A DNA stretch of 64,000 bases from CAVPOO01 sp963707015 (GCA_963707015.1 CAVPOO010000021.1:124001-188000), one strand, 5' to 3'. Positions 16,841-25,299 are shown, counted from the first letter of the stretch. Numbers and translations: made by a program. The notes: generated by a model from the sequence alone, not told the origin.

Positions 16841-18148
16841 TTATTCACGGCCCTTGATTCGATACTCGGCAGAGCGCGCATGGGCGCTGAGCCCTTCGCC
16901 CCGGGCGAGAACGGCGGCCGTCTTCCCCAGTTCTGACGCACCGCTGGCCGAACACTGAATGAGACTCGAACGTTTCTGAAAATCGTAGACGCCGAGCGGC
17001 GATGAAAAGCGCGCCGTGCGCGCGGTTGGCAGGACATGGTTCGGGCCGGCGCAGTAATCGCCCAGGGCCTCGGCCGTATAGCGCCCCATGAAGATCGCGC
17101 CCGCATGGCGTATCTTTCCTGCCAGCGCGGCAGGATCCTCGACCGACAGCTCGAGGTGTTCCGGGGCAACGAAATTGGCCACCTCGGCTGCCTCGTCCAG
17201 GTCACGGACTTCAATCAGCGCACCTCGGCTCGTTAACGAGGCATGGATAATGTCAGCCCGATCCATCCCGGGCAGCAACTGTTCCATGCGCGCCTGTACG
17301 CGGTCCAAAAACCCCCGATCCGGGCTGATCAGGATCGACTGGGCATCCTCATCGTGCTCGGCCTGGGAGAAAAGGTCCATGGCAATCCAGTCCGGATCGG
17401 TCTGACCATCGCAAATGATAAGGATCTCCGAGGGACCGGCGATCATGTCGATACCGACGCGACCAAAAACCATGCGTTTCGCCGTGGCGACATAGATATT
17501 ACCCGGCCCGACGATCTTGTCGACGGCCGGCACGGTTTCCGTGCCATAGGCAAGCGCGGCAACCGCCTGTGCTCCGCCGATCCCAAAAACGCGATCCACG
17601 TCGGCAATCGCCGCCGCGGCCAGCACCAGTTCATTGAGTTCACCCCCCGGGCTGGGCACGACCATGATCAGCTCGGGAACACCGGCGACCTTGGCCGGGA
17701 TCGCGTTCATCAGCACCGAAGAGGGATAGGCTGCCTTGCCACCGGGGACATAGAGCCCAACCCGGTCGAGCGGACATACCTGCTGGCCAAGCCGCGTCCC
17801 GTCGGACTCCGTGAACGACCAGGATTCCACTTTCTGGCGCTCGGCATAGGTGCGCAAACGGTCTGCCGCGAATTCGAGGGCCGCGCGGTGCGCCGGCAAA
17901 ATACGCGCGCGCGCCGCCTGCACGCGGCTTGACGGGATTTCAAGTTCCTCGCGCGCGGCAATCCGCCTTGCGTCGAAGCGGTTGGTGTACTCAATCAGCG
18001 CCGCGTCACCGCGCCGGCGCACCTCGGCCAGGATGTCCCGCACCGTGGCTGTCACGGCATCGTCTGACAGTGATTCCCAGGCCAGCAGCGCTTCCAGTGC
18101 CTGCCCGAAATCCGCTTCCGATGTCGACAGGCGTCTGACGGTTAACAT
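16841..18148 (-). CDS. hisD: Histidinol dehydrogenase HisD
   Basis: HisD is a zinc enzyme that oxidises L-histidinol to L-histidine in two NAD-dependent steps. The 435-residue product has family segments PGGKAAYPSSVLMNAIPAKVAG, VFGIGGAQAVAALAYGTETVP, KIVGPGNIYVATAKR and DMIAGPSEI. The zinc-ligand residues lie in LFSQAEHDEDAQS and the catalytic region in VAPEHLELSVED. I choose the ATG at 18148 (MLTVRRLSTSEADF) with GGGGA 8 nt upstream; ATG 18157 is an alternative. It sits between hisG and hisC. Confidence 0.95.
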   Translation of the reverse strand: MLTVRRLSTSEADFGQALEALLAWESLSDDAVTATVRDILAEVRRRGDAALIEYTNRFDARRIAAREELEIPSSRVQAARARILPAHRAALEFAADRLRTYAERQKVESWSFTESDGTRLGQQVCPLDRVGLYVPGGKAAYPSSVLMNAIPAKVAGVPELIMVVPSPGGELNELVLAAAAIADVDRVFGIGGAQAVAALAYGTETVPAVDKIVGPGNIYVATAKRMVFGRVGIDMIAGPSEILIICDGQTDPDWIAMDLFSQAEHDEDAQSILISPDRGFLDRVQARMEQLLPGMDRADIIHASLTSRGALIEVRDLDEAAEVANFVAPEHLELSVEDPAALAGKIRHAGAIFMGRYTAEALGDYCAGPNHVLPTARTARFSSPLGVYDFQKRSSLIQCSASGASELGKTAAVLARGEGLSAHARSAEYRIKGRE

Positions 18149-18165
18149 ACGCTGCATCCCCACGC

Positions 18166-18858
18166 TCAAGCTGTACTGCCCGATTCAGCCCTGCCCTGCT
18201 GAGGCGCCTCGCGCCGCGTACGCACGGCCTCATCCAGACGCTCCACCAGGCCCATGATCTGCGCATGCTTCATGCGCAGCGCCGCCTTGTTGACGATCAG
18301 CCGTGAACTGATGTCAGCGATCAGCTCCAGCGGCACCAGACCATTGGCCTTCAGGGTGTTTCCGGTATCAACAAGATCGACGATGCGGTCGGCCAGGCCT
18401 ACGAGGGGTGCCAGTTCCATGGAACCGTAGAGTTTGATGATCTCGACCTGCCTGCCCTGCTCCGCGTAGTAGCCGCGCGTGCTCTGCACATACTTGGTGG
18501 CAATTCGCAGGCGCGCATTCAGCGGCGGCGCCGACTCGGGACCCGCCACCATCATGCGGCAGCGCGCAATGGCCAGGTCCAGCGGTTCATACAGGCCGGC
18601 ACCGCCGTGTTCCATCAGCACATCCTTGCCGGCTATCCCCAGATCCGCCGCCCCGTATTGCACATAGGTGGGCACATCAGCGGCCCGAATAATCACCACT
18701 TTCACCCGCGCCACCCGGGTATCGAGGATCAGCTTGCGGCTGCGTTCCGGGTCATCCAGCAGTTCGATACCGGCGTGCGCGAGCAGCGGCAGGGCCTCGG
18801 TGAAAATCCGGCCCTTCGAAACGGCAATCGTGAGCGTCCCAGTCATCCCAGTGGTCAT
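18166..18858 (-). CDS. hisG: ATP phosphoribosyltransferase HisG, short form
   Basis: HisG starts histidine synthesis by joining ATP and PRPP. The 230-residue product is the short form: it has the catalytic core (LTIAVSKGRIFTEALPLL; GAADLGIAGKDVLMEHG; LYGSMELAPLVGLADRIVDLVDTGNTLKANGL) but no C-terminal ACT-like regulatory domain. Short HisG normally needs the HisZ subunit for activity and feedback control; no hisZ lies in this window. It is followed by hisD (stop and start regions nearly touching) and preceded by murA after 46 bp. Confidence 0.95.
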   Translation of the reverse strand: MTTGMTGTLTIAVSKGRIFTEALPLLAHAGIELLDDPERSRKLILDTRVARVKVVIIRAADVPTYVQYGAADLGIAGKDVLMEHGGAGLYEPLDLAIARCRMMVAGPESAPPLNARLRIATKYVQSTRGYYAEQGRQVEIIKLYGSMELAPLVGLADRIVDLVDTGNTLKANGLVPLELIADISSRLIVNKAALRMKHAQIMGLVERLDEAVRTRREAPQQGRAESGSTA

Positions 18859-18904
18859 CAGTGTGCATCAGTTCCGGGCTGAGGATTGTATCACCTGTGG
18901 GTTT

Positions 18905-20173
18905 TCAGCGATTCCCGGATGGTATGCGGCGAATGTCCGCCCCCAACTTTACCAGCTTTTCCTCGATACGTTCGTAGCCGCGATCGATGTGATAGATGCG
19001 GTCAACGATGGTATTGCCCCGCGCCACCAGGCCCGCCAGGACCAGACTGGCCGAGGCACGCAGGTCCGTTGCCATAACCGGGGCTGCCCGGAGCTGCTCG
19101 ACGCCCGTGACGATCGCCGTATTGCCCTCGACCCGAATGTCGGCACCCATGCGCTGCATCTCCTGAACATGCATGAAACGGTTTTCGAACACGGTCTCGG
19201 TGATTGTGCCGACCCCTTCGGCAACCGCGTTGAGCGCCATGAACTGCGCCTGCATGTCGGTCGGGAATGCCGGGTAGGGCGCGGTGTGGATGTTCACGGC
19301 GACGGGCCTGCGACCCTGCATATCGAGCTCGATCCAGTCATCACCCTGCCGAATGTCGGCGCCGACCTCCCTCAGCGCCTGGAGAGTGGCATCCATCGCA
19401 GAACTCGGCGTGTCCTTCAGCCTGACATGGCCACCGGTAACCGCAGCCGCCACCAGGTAGGTGCCGCTCTCAATACGGTCTGCCATGACACGGTAGGCAG
19501 TACCCCGCAGGTGTTCAACGCCCTGAATATGGATGGTATCCGTCCCCGCCCCTTCGATCCTGGCACCCATTGCGATCAGGCAATTGGCCAGATCGGTCAC
19601 CTCCGGCTCCCGTGCGGCATTCTCGATCACCGATTCGCCATCCGCCAGCACCGCGGCCATCATGAGGTTTTCCGTACCGGTCACGGTCACCAGGTCCATG
19701 ACCAGGCGCGCACCCCTGAGGCGATCGGCACGCGCCCGGATAAACCCGTCATCGACGCTGATCTTTGCCCCCATCGCCTGCAGTCCCTTGACATGAAGGT
19801 TGACCGGCCGGGACCCAATGGCGCAGCCACCCGGCAGAGACACATCGGCACGGCCATAGCGTGCGAGCAGTGGACCGAGCACCAGGATGGAGGCGCGCAT
19901 GGTCTTGACCAGGTCATAGGGGGCCTGGAACTCCCGGATTGGCCGGGGATCCACCTTGACGTTCATGCGCTCGTCAACCATCACCTCGACTCCCATCTGC
20001 CCGAGCAGGCGAATCATGGTCGTCACATCGAAAAGATGCGGCACGTTACTGATCGTCATGGCCTCATCGGCCAGCAGGGTAGCCGCCAGAATAGGCAGCA
20101 CAGCGTTCTTGGCGCCGGAAATACGAATCTCGCCGCGCAGCTGCCTGCCCCCCCCTATCATCAGCTTGTCCAC
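18905..20173 (-). CDS. murA: UDP-N-acetylglucosamine 1-carboxyvinyltransferase MurA
   Basis: MurA transfers enolpyruvate from PEP to UDP-GlcNAc, the first committed step of peptidoglycan synthesis and the fosfomycin target. The 422-residue product has ISGAKNAVLPILAATLLADE, the active-site loop LPGGCAIGSRPVNLH containing the fosfomycin-binding cysteine, and the C-terminal RASASLVLAGLVARG segment. The start is the ATG at 20173. It lies between ibaG and hisG, an arrangement common in gammaproteobacteria. Confidence 0.97.
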   Translation of the reverse strand: MDKLMIGGGRQLRGEIRISGAKNAVLPILAATLLADEAMTISNVPHLFDVTTMIRLLGQMGVEVMVDERMNVKVDPRPIREFQAPYDLVKTMRASILVLGPLLARYGRADVSLPGGCAIGSRPVNLHVKGLQAMGAKISVDDGFIRARADRLRGARLVMDLVTVTGTENLMMAAVLADGESVIENAAREPEVTDLANCLIAMGARIEGAGTDTIHIQGVEHLRGTAYRVMADRIESGTYLVAAAVTGGHVRLKDTPSSAMDATLQALREVGADIRQGDDWIELDMQGRRPVAVNIHTAPYPAFPTDMQAQFMALNAVAEGVGTITETVFENRFMHVQEMQRMGADIRVEGNTAIVTGVEQLRAAPVMATDLRASASLVLAGLVARGNTIVDRIYHIDRGYERIEEKLVKLGADIRRIPSGNR

Positions 20174-20205
20174 CGTATCAGATTACGCCAGGCTCGAACG
20201 GATTG

Positions 20206-20454
20206 TCAGTCGCCGGGGTGTTGCGCGGCCCAGTCATCGGGCGTGAAGGTGCGCAGCGCGAGGGCGTGAATCTCGCCGGATTCCATGCGCCCCCCCAGCG
20301 TGCCATACACCAGCTGATGCTGCTGGACCCTGGTCTTGCCCTGGAAGGCATCACTGATGACGAGCGCCTCGAAATGGCTGCCGTCCCCGGTCACGCTCAC
20401 CGCGGCGCCGGGGAGGCCTCGTTCGATGAGTCGTTTGATCGCGTCAATCTCCAT
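20206..20454 (-). CDS. ibaG: BolA family protein IbaG (YrbA)
   Basis: This is a small 82-residue BolA-like protein. IbaG in E. coli interacts with monothiol glutaredoxin and is linked to acid resistance and iron-sulfur handling. The class II KH-like core is seen in LPGAAVSVTGDGSHFEALVISDAFQGK followed by RVQQHQLVYGTLGGRMESGEIHALALRTFTPD. The HALAL(R)T motif with its His is typical. It lies 33 bp upstream of murA, matching the order mlaB-ibaG-murA. Confidence 0.95.
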   Translation of the reverse strand: MEIDAIKRLIERGLPGAAVSVTGDGSHFEALVISDAFQGKTRVQQHQLVYGTLGGRMESGEIHALALRTFTPDDWAAQHPGD

Positions 20455-20560
20455 GGATTAGCCTCGTTGGGTTGATTTGTGATTCCGCTCGCGGCGCTCA
20501 TATCCGCACGGCAGGGGCTTCCCGCAAGGGGGCACACTGCGGCGCCGGGCAGTCAGGCGC

Positions 20561-20698
20561 TCGTGCTTTTTCAATCTGATGATGACGGATAGCCTGGCCA
20601 CGGAATCCACGGAAAAACACGGAAAGAACCAACACCCATTTGAATTTGTTCCGTGTTTTTCCGTGGATTCCGTGGCTACAAGAACATACTGGCACTCA
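20561..20698. mobile_element. MITE-like palindromic element, copy B (truncated)
   Basis: The 323-bp mlaB/ibaG gap (20455-20777) holds a copy of the dispersed palindrome and otherwise nothing I recognise. The left outer end is present (TGCTTTTTCAATCTGATG from about 20564), followed by both palindrome arms. Similarity stops after CTGGCACTCA at 20698, the same internal point at which copy A stops. The remaining gap to 20777 is unassigned. Confidence 0.85.
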
Positions 20699-20777
20699 TT
20701 CGTGGCCGTCAAAAAATACCCTCTTGGTCACGGCGTCCCCGGCGCCAGCTCATGCCTGTCGCACCATCGGCGCCGCG

Positions 20778-21092
20778 CTACTCCCGAAACAGCGGAAGCA
20801 CCGTATCAAGGCTGCTGACACGGGCAATTGCCAGCATCTGGGAAGGAATGTTCAGATAGGTGATCGACTTACCCTGGCTGCGAACCTCGCGCATCCATTC
20901 CACCAGCAGCGCAACACCGGCGCTGTCCGATCGTTCAACATCGGCGAGATCAACCGTAATCTCGGGCACCTCGCGGATCATGTCCAGCGAGGCCTCCAGG
21001 AGCCCCGGCACGGTACGGAAACTCAGGTCTCCGACCAGTTTCAGGCGGCCGGCAGCCACCGCCTCGAGCCTCGCATCTGCGTACTCTGTCAT
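20778..21092 (-). CDS. mlaB: STAS-domain protein MlaB
   Basis: MlaB is the cytoplasmic STAS-domain subunit that stabilises the MlaFEDB phospholipid transporter. The 104-residue product shows the STAS pattern (LSFRTVPGLLEASLDMIREVPEITVDLADVERSDSAGVALLVEWM), including the DSAG loop with the conserved Ser. Its start overlaps the mlaC stop by 4 nt. It is the last gene of mlaFEDCB, upstream of ibaG and murA. Confidence 0.93.
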   Translation of the reverse strand: MTEYADARLEAVAAGRLKLVGDLSFRTVPGLLEASLDMIREVPEITVDLADVERSDSAGVALLVEWMREVRSQGKSITYLNIPSQMLAIARVSSLDTVLPLFRE

Positions 21093-21715
21093 GTCCTGGC
21101 CTGCTTGTTGCGTTGCGCCAGATCGTCGATCAGGCTGTCGATGCCGTCCTGCCTGACCTTCGAGCCAAAGGTGTTGCGGTAATTCGAAACCAGGCTGATA
21201 CCGTTGACCCGCACGTCATACACCTTCCATCCCGCGTCACGCCGGTACAGCGCATAGTCGACCTGAACCTTGGTGCCACTCTTGTCGTTGATCAGTGTCC
21301 GAATATTCACTGTATCGCCGTCGGCACCCGCGCGGGCCGGCAGATAATCGATTGTCTGGCCGGAATAATCCAGCAGCAGCGTCCCGTAGGTGCGCACCAG
21401 CAGGTTGCGGAACTGCTCCACAAAGCTCTGGCGCTGTTCCTGGCTGGCCGTACGCCAGTACTTACCCAGAACCCACTGGGCCATCCTGTTGAAATCAAAA
21501 TGTGGCAGGACGACTTTGTCGACAAACCCGTAGAGGGTGCTGCGATCGGCTTCAATCGCCGACCGGTTCTGATTCAGCAAGGCGAGCATCCTGTCTGTCG
21601 TCTGCCTGACCAGTTCCTCGGGCGGGAGATCTTCGGCGGCGAGCCGAGCGCTGCCGAAGAAGGCCAGCGACACGATCAGCAGAACGACGTGCACGCGCCT
21701 CGCGTCAGTCCTCAC
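21089..21715 (-). CDS. mlaC: Periplasmic phospholipid-binding protein MlaC
   Basis: MlaC shuttles phospholipid across the periplasm between the outer-membrane MlaA complex and MlaFEDB. The 208-residue product begins with a signal peptide (VHVVLLIVSLAFFGSARLAA). The mature part has the family pattern: VDKVVLPHFDFNRMAQWVLGKYWR, FRNLLVRTYGTLLLDY and YDVRVNGISLVSNYRNTF. It overlaps mlaD and mlaB by 4 nt on each side, so the operon is tightly coupled. Confidence 0.95.
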   Translation of the reverse strand: MRTDARRVHVVLLIVSLAFFGSARLAAEDLPPEELVRQTTDRMLALLNQNRSAIEADRSTLYGFVDKVVLPHFDFNRMAQWVLGKYWRTASQEQRQSFVEQFRNLLVRTYGTLLLDYSGQTIDYLPARAGADGDTVNIRTLINDKSGTKVQVDYALYRRDAGWKVYDVRVNGISLVSNYRNTFGSKVRQDGIDSLIDDLAQRNKQART

Positions 21716-22203
21716 GGCTGCGTTTCCCCCGAGGCCGGCGCAGCCTCCGAGGCCTTGCTGAAGAGGAACTTGCCGATAATCTGTTCAAGCACCAGCGCCG
21801 ACTGCGTGAGGCTGATCGTGTCGCCGTTCTTGAGGACCTCCTCTGCTCCCCCGGGTTCCAGCGCCACATACTGCTCTCCCAGCAGGCCGGCGGTAAAGAT
21901 CTGCGCCGAGGTGTCGTCCGGAAACTTGTCGTACTGCACGCCTATCTTCATCGTGACGACTGCCTCGAAGGTATTGCTGTCGTAATCGATCCCTGCCACA
22001 CGTCCGACCCGGACGCCCGAAACCGAAACCGGCGAACGGACCTTTAACCCGCCCACATTGTCGAAGCGGGCGATCAGCTCGTAGCCCCCTTCATCCGTAA
22101 ACGTACTGAGATTGCTCACCTTCATCGCCAGCACGAAGAGCGCGGCCAGCCCTCCCGCAACAAACAGGCCCACCACAATCTCGATCATTCTGACCCGATC
22201 CAT
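21712..22203 (-). CDS. mlaD: MCE-domain protein MlaD
   Basis: MlaD forms the periplasmic hexameric MCE ring of the Mla transporter. The 163-residue product has one N-terminal membrane helix (IEIVVGLFVAGGLAALFVLAM) and an MCE domain (FDNVGGLKVRSPVSVSGVRVGRVAGIDYD; AQIFTAGLLGEQYVALEPGG). The length matches single-MCE family members. It lies 5 bp after mlaE. Confidence 0.95.
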   Translation of the reverse strand: MDRVRMIEIVVGLFVAGGLAALFVLAMKVSNLSTFTDEGGYELIARFDNVGGLKVRSPVSVSGVRVGRVAGIDYDSNTFEAVVTMKIGVQYDKFPDDTSAQIFTAGLLGEQYVALEPGGAEEVLKNGDTISLTQSALVLEQIIGKFLFSKASEAAPASGETQP

Positions 22204-22208
22204 TGATT

Positions 22209-22988
22209 TCAGTCTCCGAACATCAGTGCCGTGAGTACAAAATCCAGTCCCAGAACCGCCAGCGCCGAATGCACAACGGTGCGCGTCGTTGCGCGGCTGA
22301 CACCCTCGGCCGTCGGCACGGCATCATAGCCCTCAAAAACGGCAATCCAGGTCACCACCACGCCAAACACGATGCTTTTGATCACACCATTGAGGATATC
22401 TTCATTCAGGTCGACCTTGTCCTGCATCTGTGACCAGAAGGCGCCACTGTCAACGCCCAGCAAGCCGACACCGACGAAATAGCCACCAAACACACCGATG
22501 GCACTGAACATCGCCGCGAGCAGGGGCATGGACAGGCATCCGGCCACGAAGCGGGGCACCACCACACGCCGCACCGGATCGACCGCCATCATCTCCATAC
22601 CGGAGAGCTGCTCGGTGGCCTTCATCAGGCCGATCTCCGCCGTCAAGGCGGAACCTGCCCTGCCCGCAAACAGCAGGGCCGATACGACAGGCCCCAGTTC
22701 GCGAACCAGCGACAATGCGACTGCGACGCCCAGCGACTCCTCGGCACCAAAATCAACCAGGGTATTATACCCCTGCAGGCCGAGCACCATGCCGACAAAC
22801 ATCCCCGAGACGACGATAATCAGCAGTGACAGCACCCCGACCGAGTAGGTCTGCAGGATCAGCAGCCGCAAGCGCAGCAACAGCCCCGGCATGCCGATGA
22901 GCAGCTGGAGCAGAAACATATTTGCCCGCCCGAGGCGCTCGAAGAAATTCAGCCCCTCCCGGCCCAGTCGCTCGATCCAGGTCAACAC
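22209..22988 (-). CDS. mlaE: Mla transporter permease MlaE
   Basis: MlaE is the inner-membrane permease of the ABC transporter that maintains outer-membrane lipid asymmetry. The 259-residue product has about five to six hydrophobic segments and the family motif VRELGPVVSALLFAGRAGSALTAEIGLMK, followed by EQLSGMEMMAVDPVRRVVVPRF (coupling region) and the C-terminal VHSALAVLGLDFVLTALMFGD. The gene lies between mlaF and mlaD with short spacing. Confidence 0.96.
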   Translation of the reverse strand: MLTWIERLGREGLNFFERLGRANMFLLQLLIGMPGLLLRLRLLILQTYSVGVLSLLIIVVSGMFVGMVLGLQGYNTLVDFGAEESLGVAVALSLVRELGPVVSALLFAGRAGSALTAEIGLMKATEQLSGMEMMAVDPVRRVVVPRFVAGCLSMPLLAAMFSAIGVFGGYFVGVGLLGVDSGAFWSQMQDKVDLNEDILNGVIKSIVFGVVVTWIAVFEGYDAVPTAEGVSRATTRTVVHSALAVLGLDFVLTALMFGD

Positions 22989-23003
22989 GTCGCCATCCTC
23001 AGA

Positions 23004-23828
23004 TCATGCCTCCACCAGCAGGTCTTCCAGGTAATCGGGGGCCGGATAATGAAAGGGCACCGGCCCGTCCGGCATGCCCCGCATGAACTGCTGAACCCAC
23101 CGCGATTCAGACTGCGCCATCTGCTCGGGTGTCCCCGCGCCCACGACCAGTCCGCCGGAAACGATGTAGATGTAGTCCGCAATCGTCGCTGTCTCGGCGA
23201 CATCGTGTGAGACGATAATGCTGGTCAGCCCCAGGGCATCGTTGAGCAGGCGTATGAGCTGCACCAGGACGCCCATCGATATCGGGTCCTGGCCGGTGAA
23301 CGGTTCATCATACATAATCATGACGGGGTCGAGCGCGATGGCCCGCGCCAGCGCCACGCGTCGCGCCATGCCTCCCGACAGCTGGGCCGGCATCAGATCG
23401 CGCGCGCCACGCAAGCCCACGGCATGTAATTTCATCAGGACCAGGTCGCGGATCATCGATTCGGGCAGCGCCGTGTGTTCCCGCAAGGGGAACGCGACGT
23501 TCTCGAACACGCTGAGATCCGTCAGCAGTGCACCGGTCTGGAACAGCATGCCCATTTTCTTGCGCAGCTCATAAAGATCACCGTGATTCAAGCGCGCGAC
23601 ATCCTGACCATCCACGTGCACCGTCCCGGCAGACGGCTTCAACTGCCCGCCGATCAAGCGCAGCAGGGTCGTCTTGCCAGTACCACTTGGCCCGAGGATC
23701 GCAGTCACCTTGCCGCGTTCGATATCAAGGTCCACACCCTGAAAGATCGGCTGACTGCCGCGGAAAAACTTGAGTCCACGAACCTCGACGAGTCTATCCC
23801 GGCCTGTGTCGTTTTCTTGATTCACCAT
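23004..23828 (-). CDS. mlaF: Mla transporter ATPase MlaF
   Basis: MlaF is the ATPase subunit of the Mla system. The 274-residue product has Walker A GPSGTGKTT, the Q-loop MLFQTGALLTDL, the signature LSGGMARRVALARAI, Walker B VMIMYDEPF and the switch His in IIVSHDVAET. I use the ATG at 23828 (MVNQENDTGRDRLVEVRGLKF); an in-frame extension to 23942 is not family-like. It is the first gene of mlaFEDCB. Confidence 0.96.
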   Translation of the reverse strand: MVNQENDTGRDRLVEVRGLKFFRGSQPIFQGVDLDIERGKVTAILGPSGTGKTTLLRLIGGQLKPSAGTVHVDGQDVARLNHGDLYELRKKMGMLFQTGALLTDLSVFENVAFPLREHTALPESMIRDLVLMKLHAVGLRGARDLMPAQLSGGMARRVALARAIALDPVMIMYDEPFTGQDPISMGVLVQLIRLLNDALGLTSIIVSHDVAETATIADYIYIVSGGLVVGAGTPEQMAQSESRWVQQFMRGMPDGPVPFHYPAPDYLEDLLVEA

Positions 23829-24076
23829 GCAGCCATATCGTGCGCCTGCCGCGCCCGCTCCCCGCGCAACCTCGATCCGACACCCACATCCGGACGGGAA
23901 ACAGGGGCGGCCCCCACCGCCCGCTCGGGCAGCGGCCGCCATTATCTGGACTCGGGGCCGTGGGCGTCAACTGAGGTTCATCTGTGCGATGCCTGGGCCG
24001 CGCACCGGCCCGGCCCGTTGGGAGAGTGGATTTACGGAGAAATATCATGGCGCTATGTGTGATCCGGCACCGCCTC

Positions 24077-24094
24077 TGTCGATGTACATCGACA
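24077..24094. promoter_or_regulatory. 18-bp perfect palindrome, possible operator
   Basis: TGTCGATGTACATCGACA is perfectly self-complementary, the size of a dimeric regulator site. It lies about 250 bp upstream of mlaF and 470 bp upstream of the HMA gene. There is no T-run or central loop that would suggest a terminator. The cognate regulator is unknown. Confidence 0.35.
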
Positions 24095-24510
24095 TCATTA
24101 AATAAATGTGGTCTCGTGTTCCTCGTCCGGGGCGAGGATCGCTTTGTCATCACTGCTGCTGCCATCGCGCGATCCCGGGGGCTCCCCCCTTGCCCGGCGT
24201 GACCGAGCTGCTCACTGGATTGACAGCGTTGCGCCGGGAACCCGCCTTCCGGACCTCGCGGCTTCGGTGATGTGGGCCCGGAAACAGGAACCCGACATCG
24301 CCACTGACACGGTGATCGGCCAAGACGCGTTCACTCGCCCTGGGCTGCCGGCGTTTGCGCATCCGGCGCCCTTGACAGCGCAACGCCCGGTGCGCGACTG
24401 CCCGGCCCTGAAACGCCTGCTCGTGCGGGCATACAGACTTCGTGGTCAGCGCCGCATCAGACGTGCGCAAGGCGGCCTGCCCCGGCTGTGCTTCCTCGGC
24501 TATCAGCTCC

Positions 24511-24519
24511 TGATATACT
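24511..24519 (+). promoter_or_regulatory. Extended -10 promoter motif for the HMA-kdsC-lpt operon
   Basis: TGATATACT matches the extended -10 consensus (TG-N-TATAAT, one mismatch). The transcript would start near 24526, about 40 bp before the ATG at 24566. The -35 region is weak, as is usual for extended -10 promoters. Confidence 0.45.
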
Positions 24520-24565
24520 TGGCCACGATCGGGTCAACTGCCCGGCGATTTGTCGAAGCGAAGCC

Positions 24566-24781
24566 ATGTGTGAAAAATTCCAGGTTAAGAATGTAAAATG
24601 TGCCGGCTGCGTCAGGACGATCCAGGCAGGACTCAAGGACCAGCCGGGCGTGACTGGCGTCGAGGTAACGATTGACAGCGGCCAGGTGCGGGTCACGGGT
24701 GAAAACCTGAAGCGTGCCAGCCTGGGCGCCAGACTGAAGGAACTGGGTTATCCGGAGATCGCGGAGCAGGACACACCATGA
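24566..24781 (+). CDS. Small heavy-metal-associated (HMA) domain protein
   Basis: A 71-residue protein consists of one HMA (ferredoxin-like) domain. The metal-binding pair is in VKCAGCVRTIQ (CxxC), followed by LKDQPGVTGVEVTIDSGQVRVTG and a C-terminal LKELGYPEI, all typical of copper chaperones and P-type ATPase N-domains. It probably binds Cu(I) or another soft metal in the cytoplasm. Its stop overlaps the kdsC start by 4 nt (ATGA), so it is translated with the LPS genes, which is unusual. No metal ATPase or metalloregulator is nearby. Confidence 0.85.
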   Translation: MCEKFQVKNVKCAGCVRTIQAGLKDQPGVTGVEVTIDSGQVRVTGENLKRASLGARLKELGYPEIAEQDTP

Positions 24782-25299
24782 AAGACATACTCGAACGCGC
24801 GGCGCGTATCCGACTCCTCATATTCGATGTCGATGGCGTATTGACCGATGGCAGCCTGTTCGTCGGCGATGATGGTCAGGAATACAAGGCCTTCCACTCC
24901 CAGGACGGGCATGGCATCAAGATGCTGCAACATTACGGTGTGGAGGTCGCGATCATCACCGGGCGCACGTCGCGTGTGGTTGAACACCGGATGGCGAACC
25001 TCGGTATCACGCATGTCTATCAGGGACGGCTGGAAAAGCTGCCGGCCTTCGAGGAACTGACGCAGCGGCTGTCTGTCGAGCCCGACGACACCGCCTATGT
25101 CGGGGACGATGTCGTCGATCTGCCGATCATGCGCCGGGTCGGGCTGGCAATCGCGGTGCAGGATGCCCACCCCCTGGTGAAACAGCACGCGCACTGGCAG
25201 ACTCCCCGGGGCGGTGGCCGCGGCGCGGCGCGTGACGTCTGCGAACTGTTGCTCGAAGCACAGGGCAATCTGCAGCAGGCAATGGAACGCTATCTTTGA
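24778..25299 (+). CDS. kdsC: 3-deoxy-D-manno-octulosonate 8-phosphate phosphatase KdsC
   Basis: KdsC hydrolyses KDO-8-phosphate to KDO for lipopolysaccharide synthesis. The 173-residue product is a capless HAD phosphatase with FDVDGVLTDG (nucleophile and acid Asp), ITGRTSRVVEHR, the lysine in RLEKLPAF and VGDDVVDLPIMRRVG. The start overlaps the HMA gene and the stop overlaps lptC, each by a few bases. The preceding pathway gene kdsD, commonly directly upstream, is absent from this window. Confidence 0.95.
   Translation: MKDILERAARIRLLIFDVDGVLTDGSLFVGDDGQEYKAFHSQDGHGIKMLQHYGVEVAIITGRTSRVVEHRMANLGITHVYQGRLEKLPAFEELTQRLSVEPDDTAYVGDDVVDLPIMRRVGLAIAVQDAHPLVKQHAHWQTPRGGGRGAARDVCELLLEAQGNLQQAMERYL

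Larger units (their letters stand above)
23829..24565. other. 737-bp region without a recognisable gene between mlaF and the HMA gene
   Basis: Open frames exist on both strands, but none resembles a known family, and all have the look of GC-rich chance frames. Related genomes often carry kdsD, and sometimes a cation antiporter gene, at this place; I see no remnant of either. Points of note are an 18-bp perfect palindrome at 24077-24094 and an extended -10 promoter motif at 24511-24519. The region must contain the divergent promoters of mla and kdsC-lpt. Confidence 0.6.

Noticed and set aside
18668..20269. 533-codon open frame antisense to murA and hisG
   Set aside because: It spans two well-supported genes on the other strand and has no family features.
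20579..20818. Small frames across the palindromic elements (FSVDSVA-like peptides)
   Set aside because: The same peptides appear in every copy of the element in different contexts, so they derive from the repeat.
24108..24596. Open frame of 162 codons in the mla/kdsC gap
   Set aside because: It overlaps the start of the HMA gene in another frame; composition is typical of chance frames and no motif is visible.
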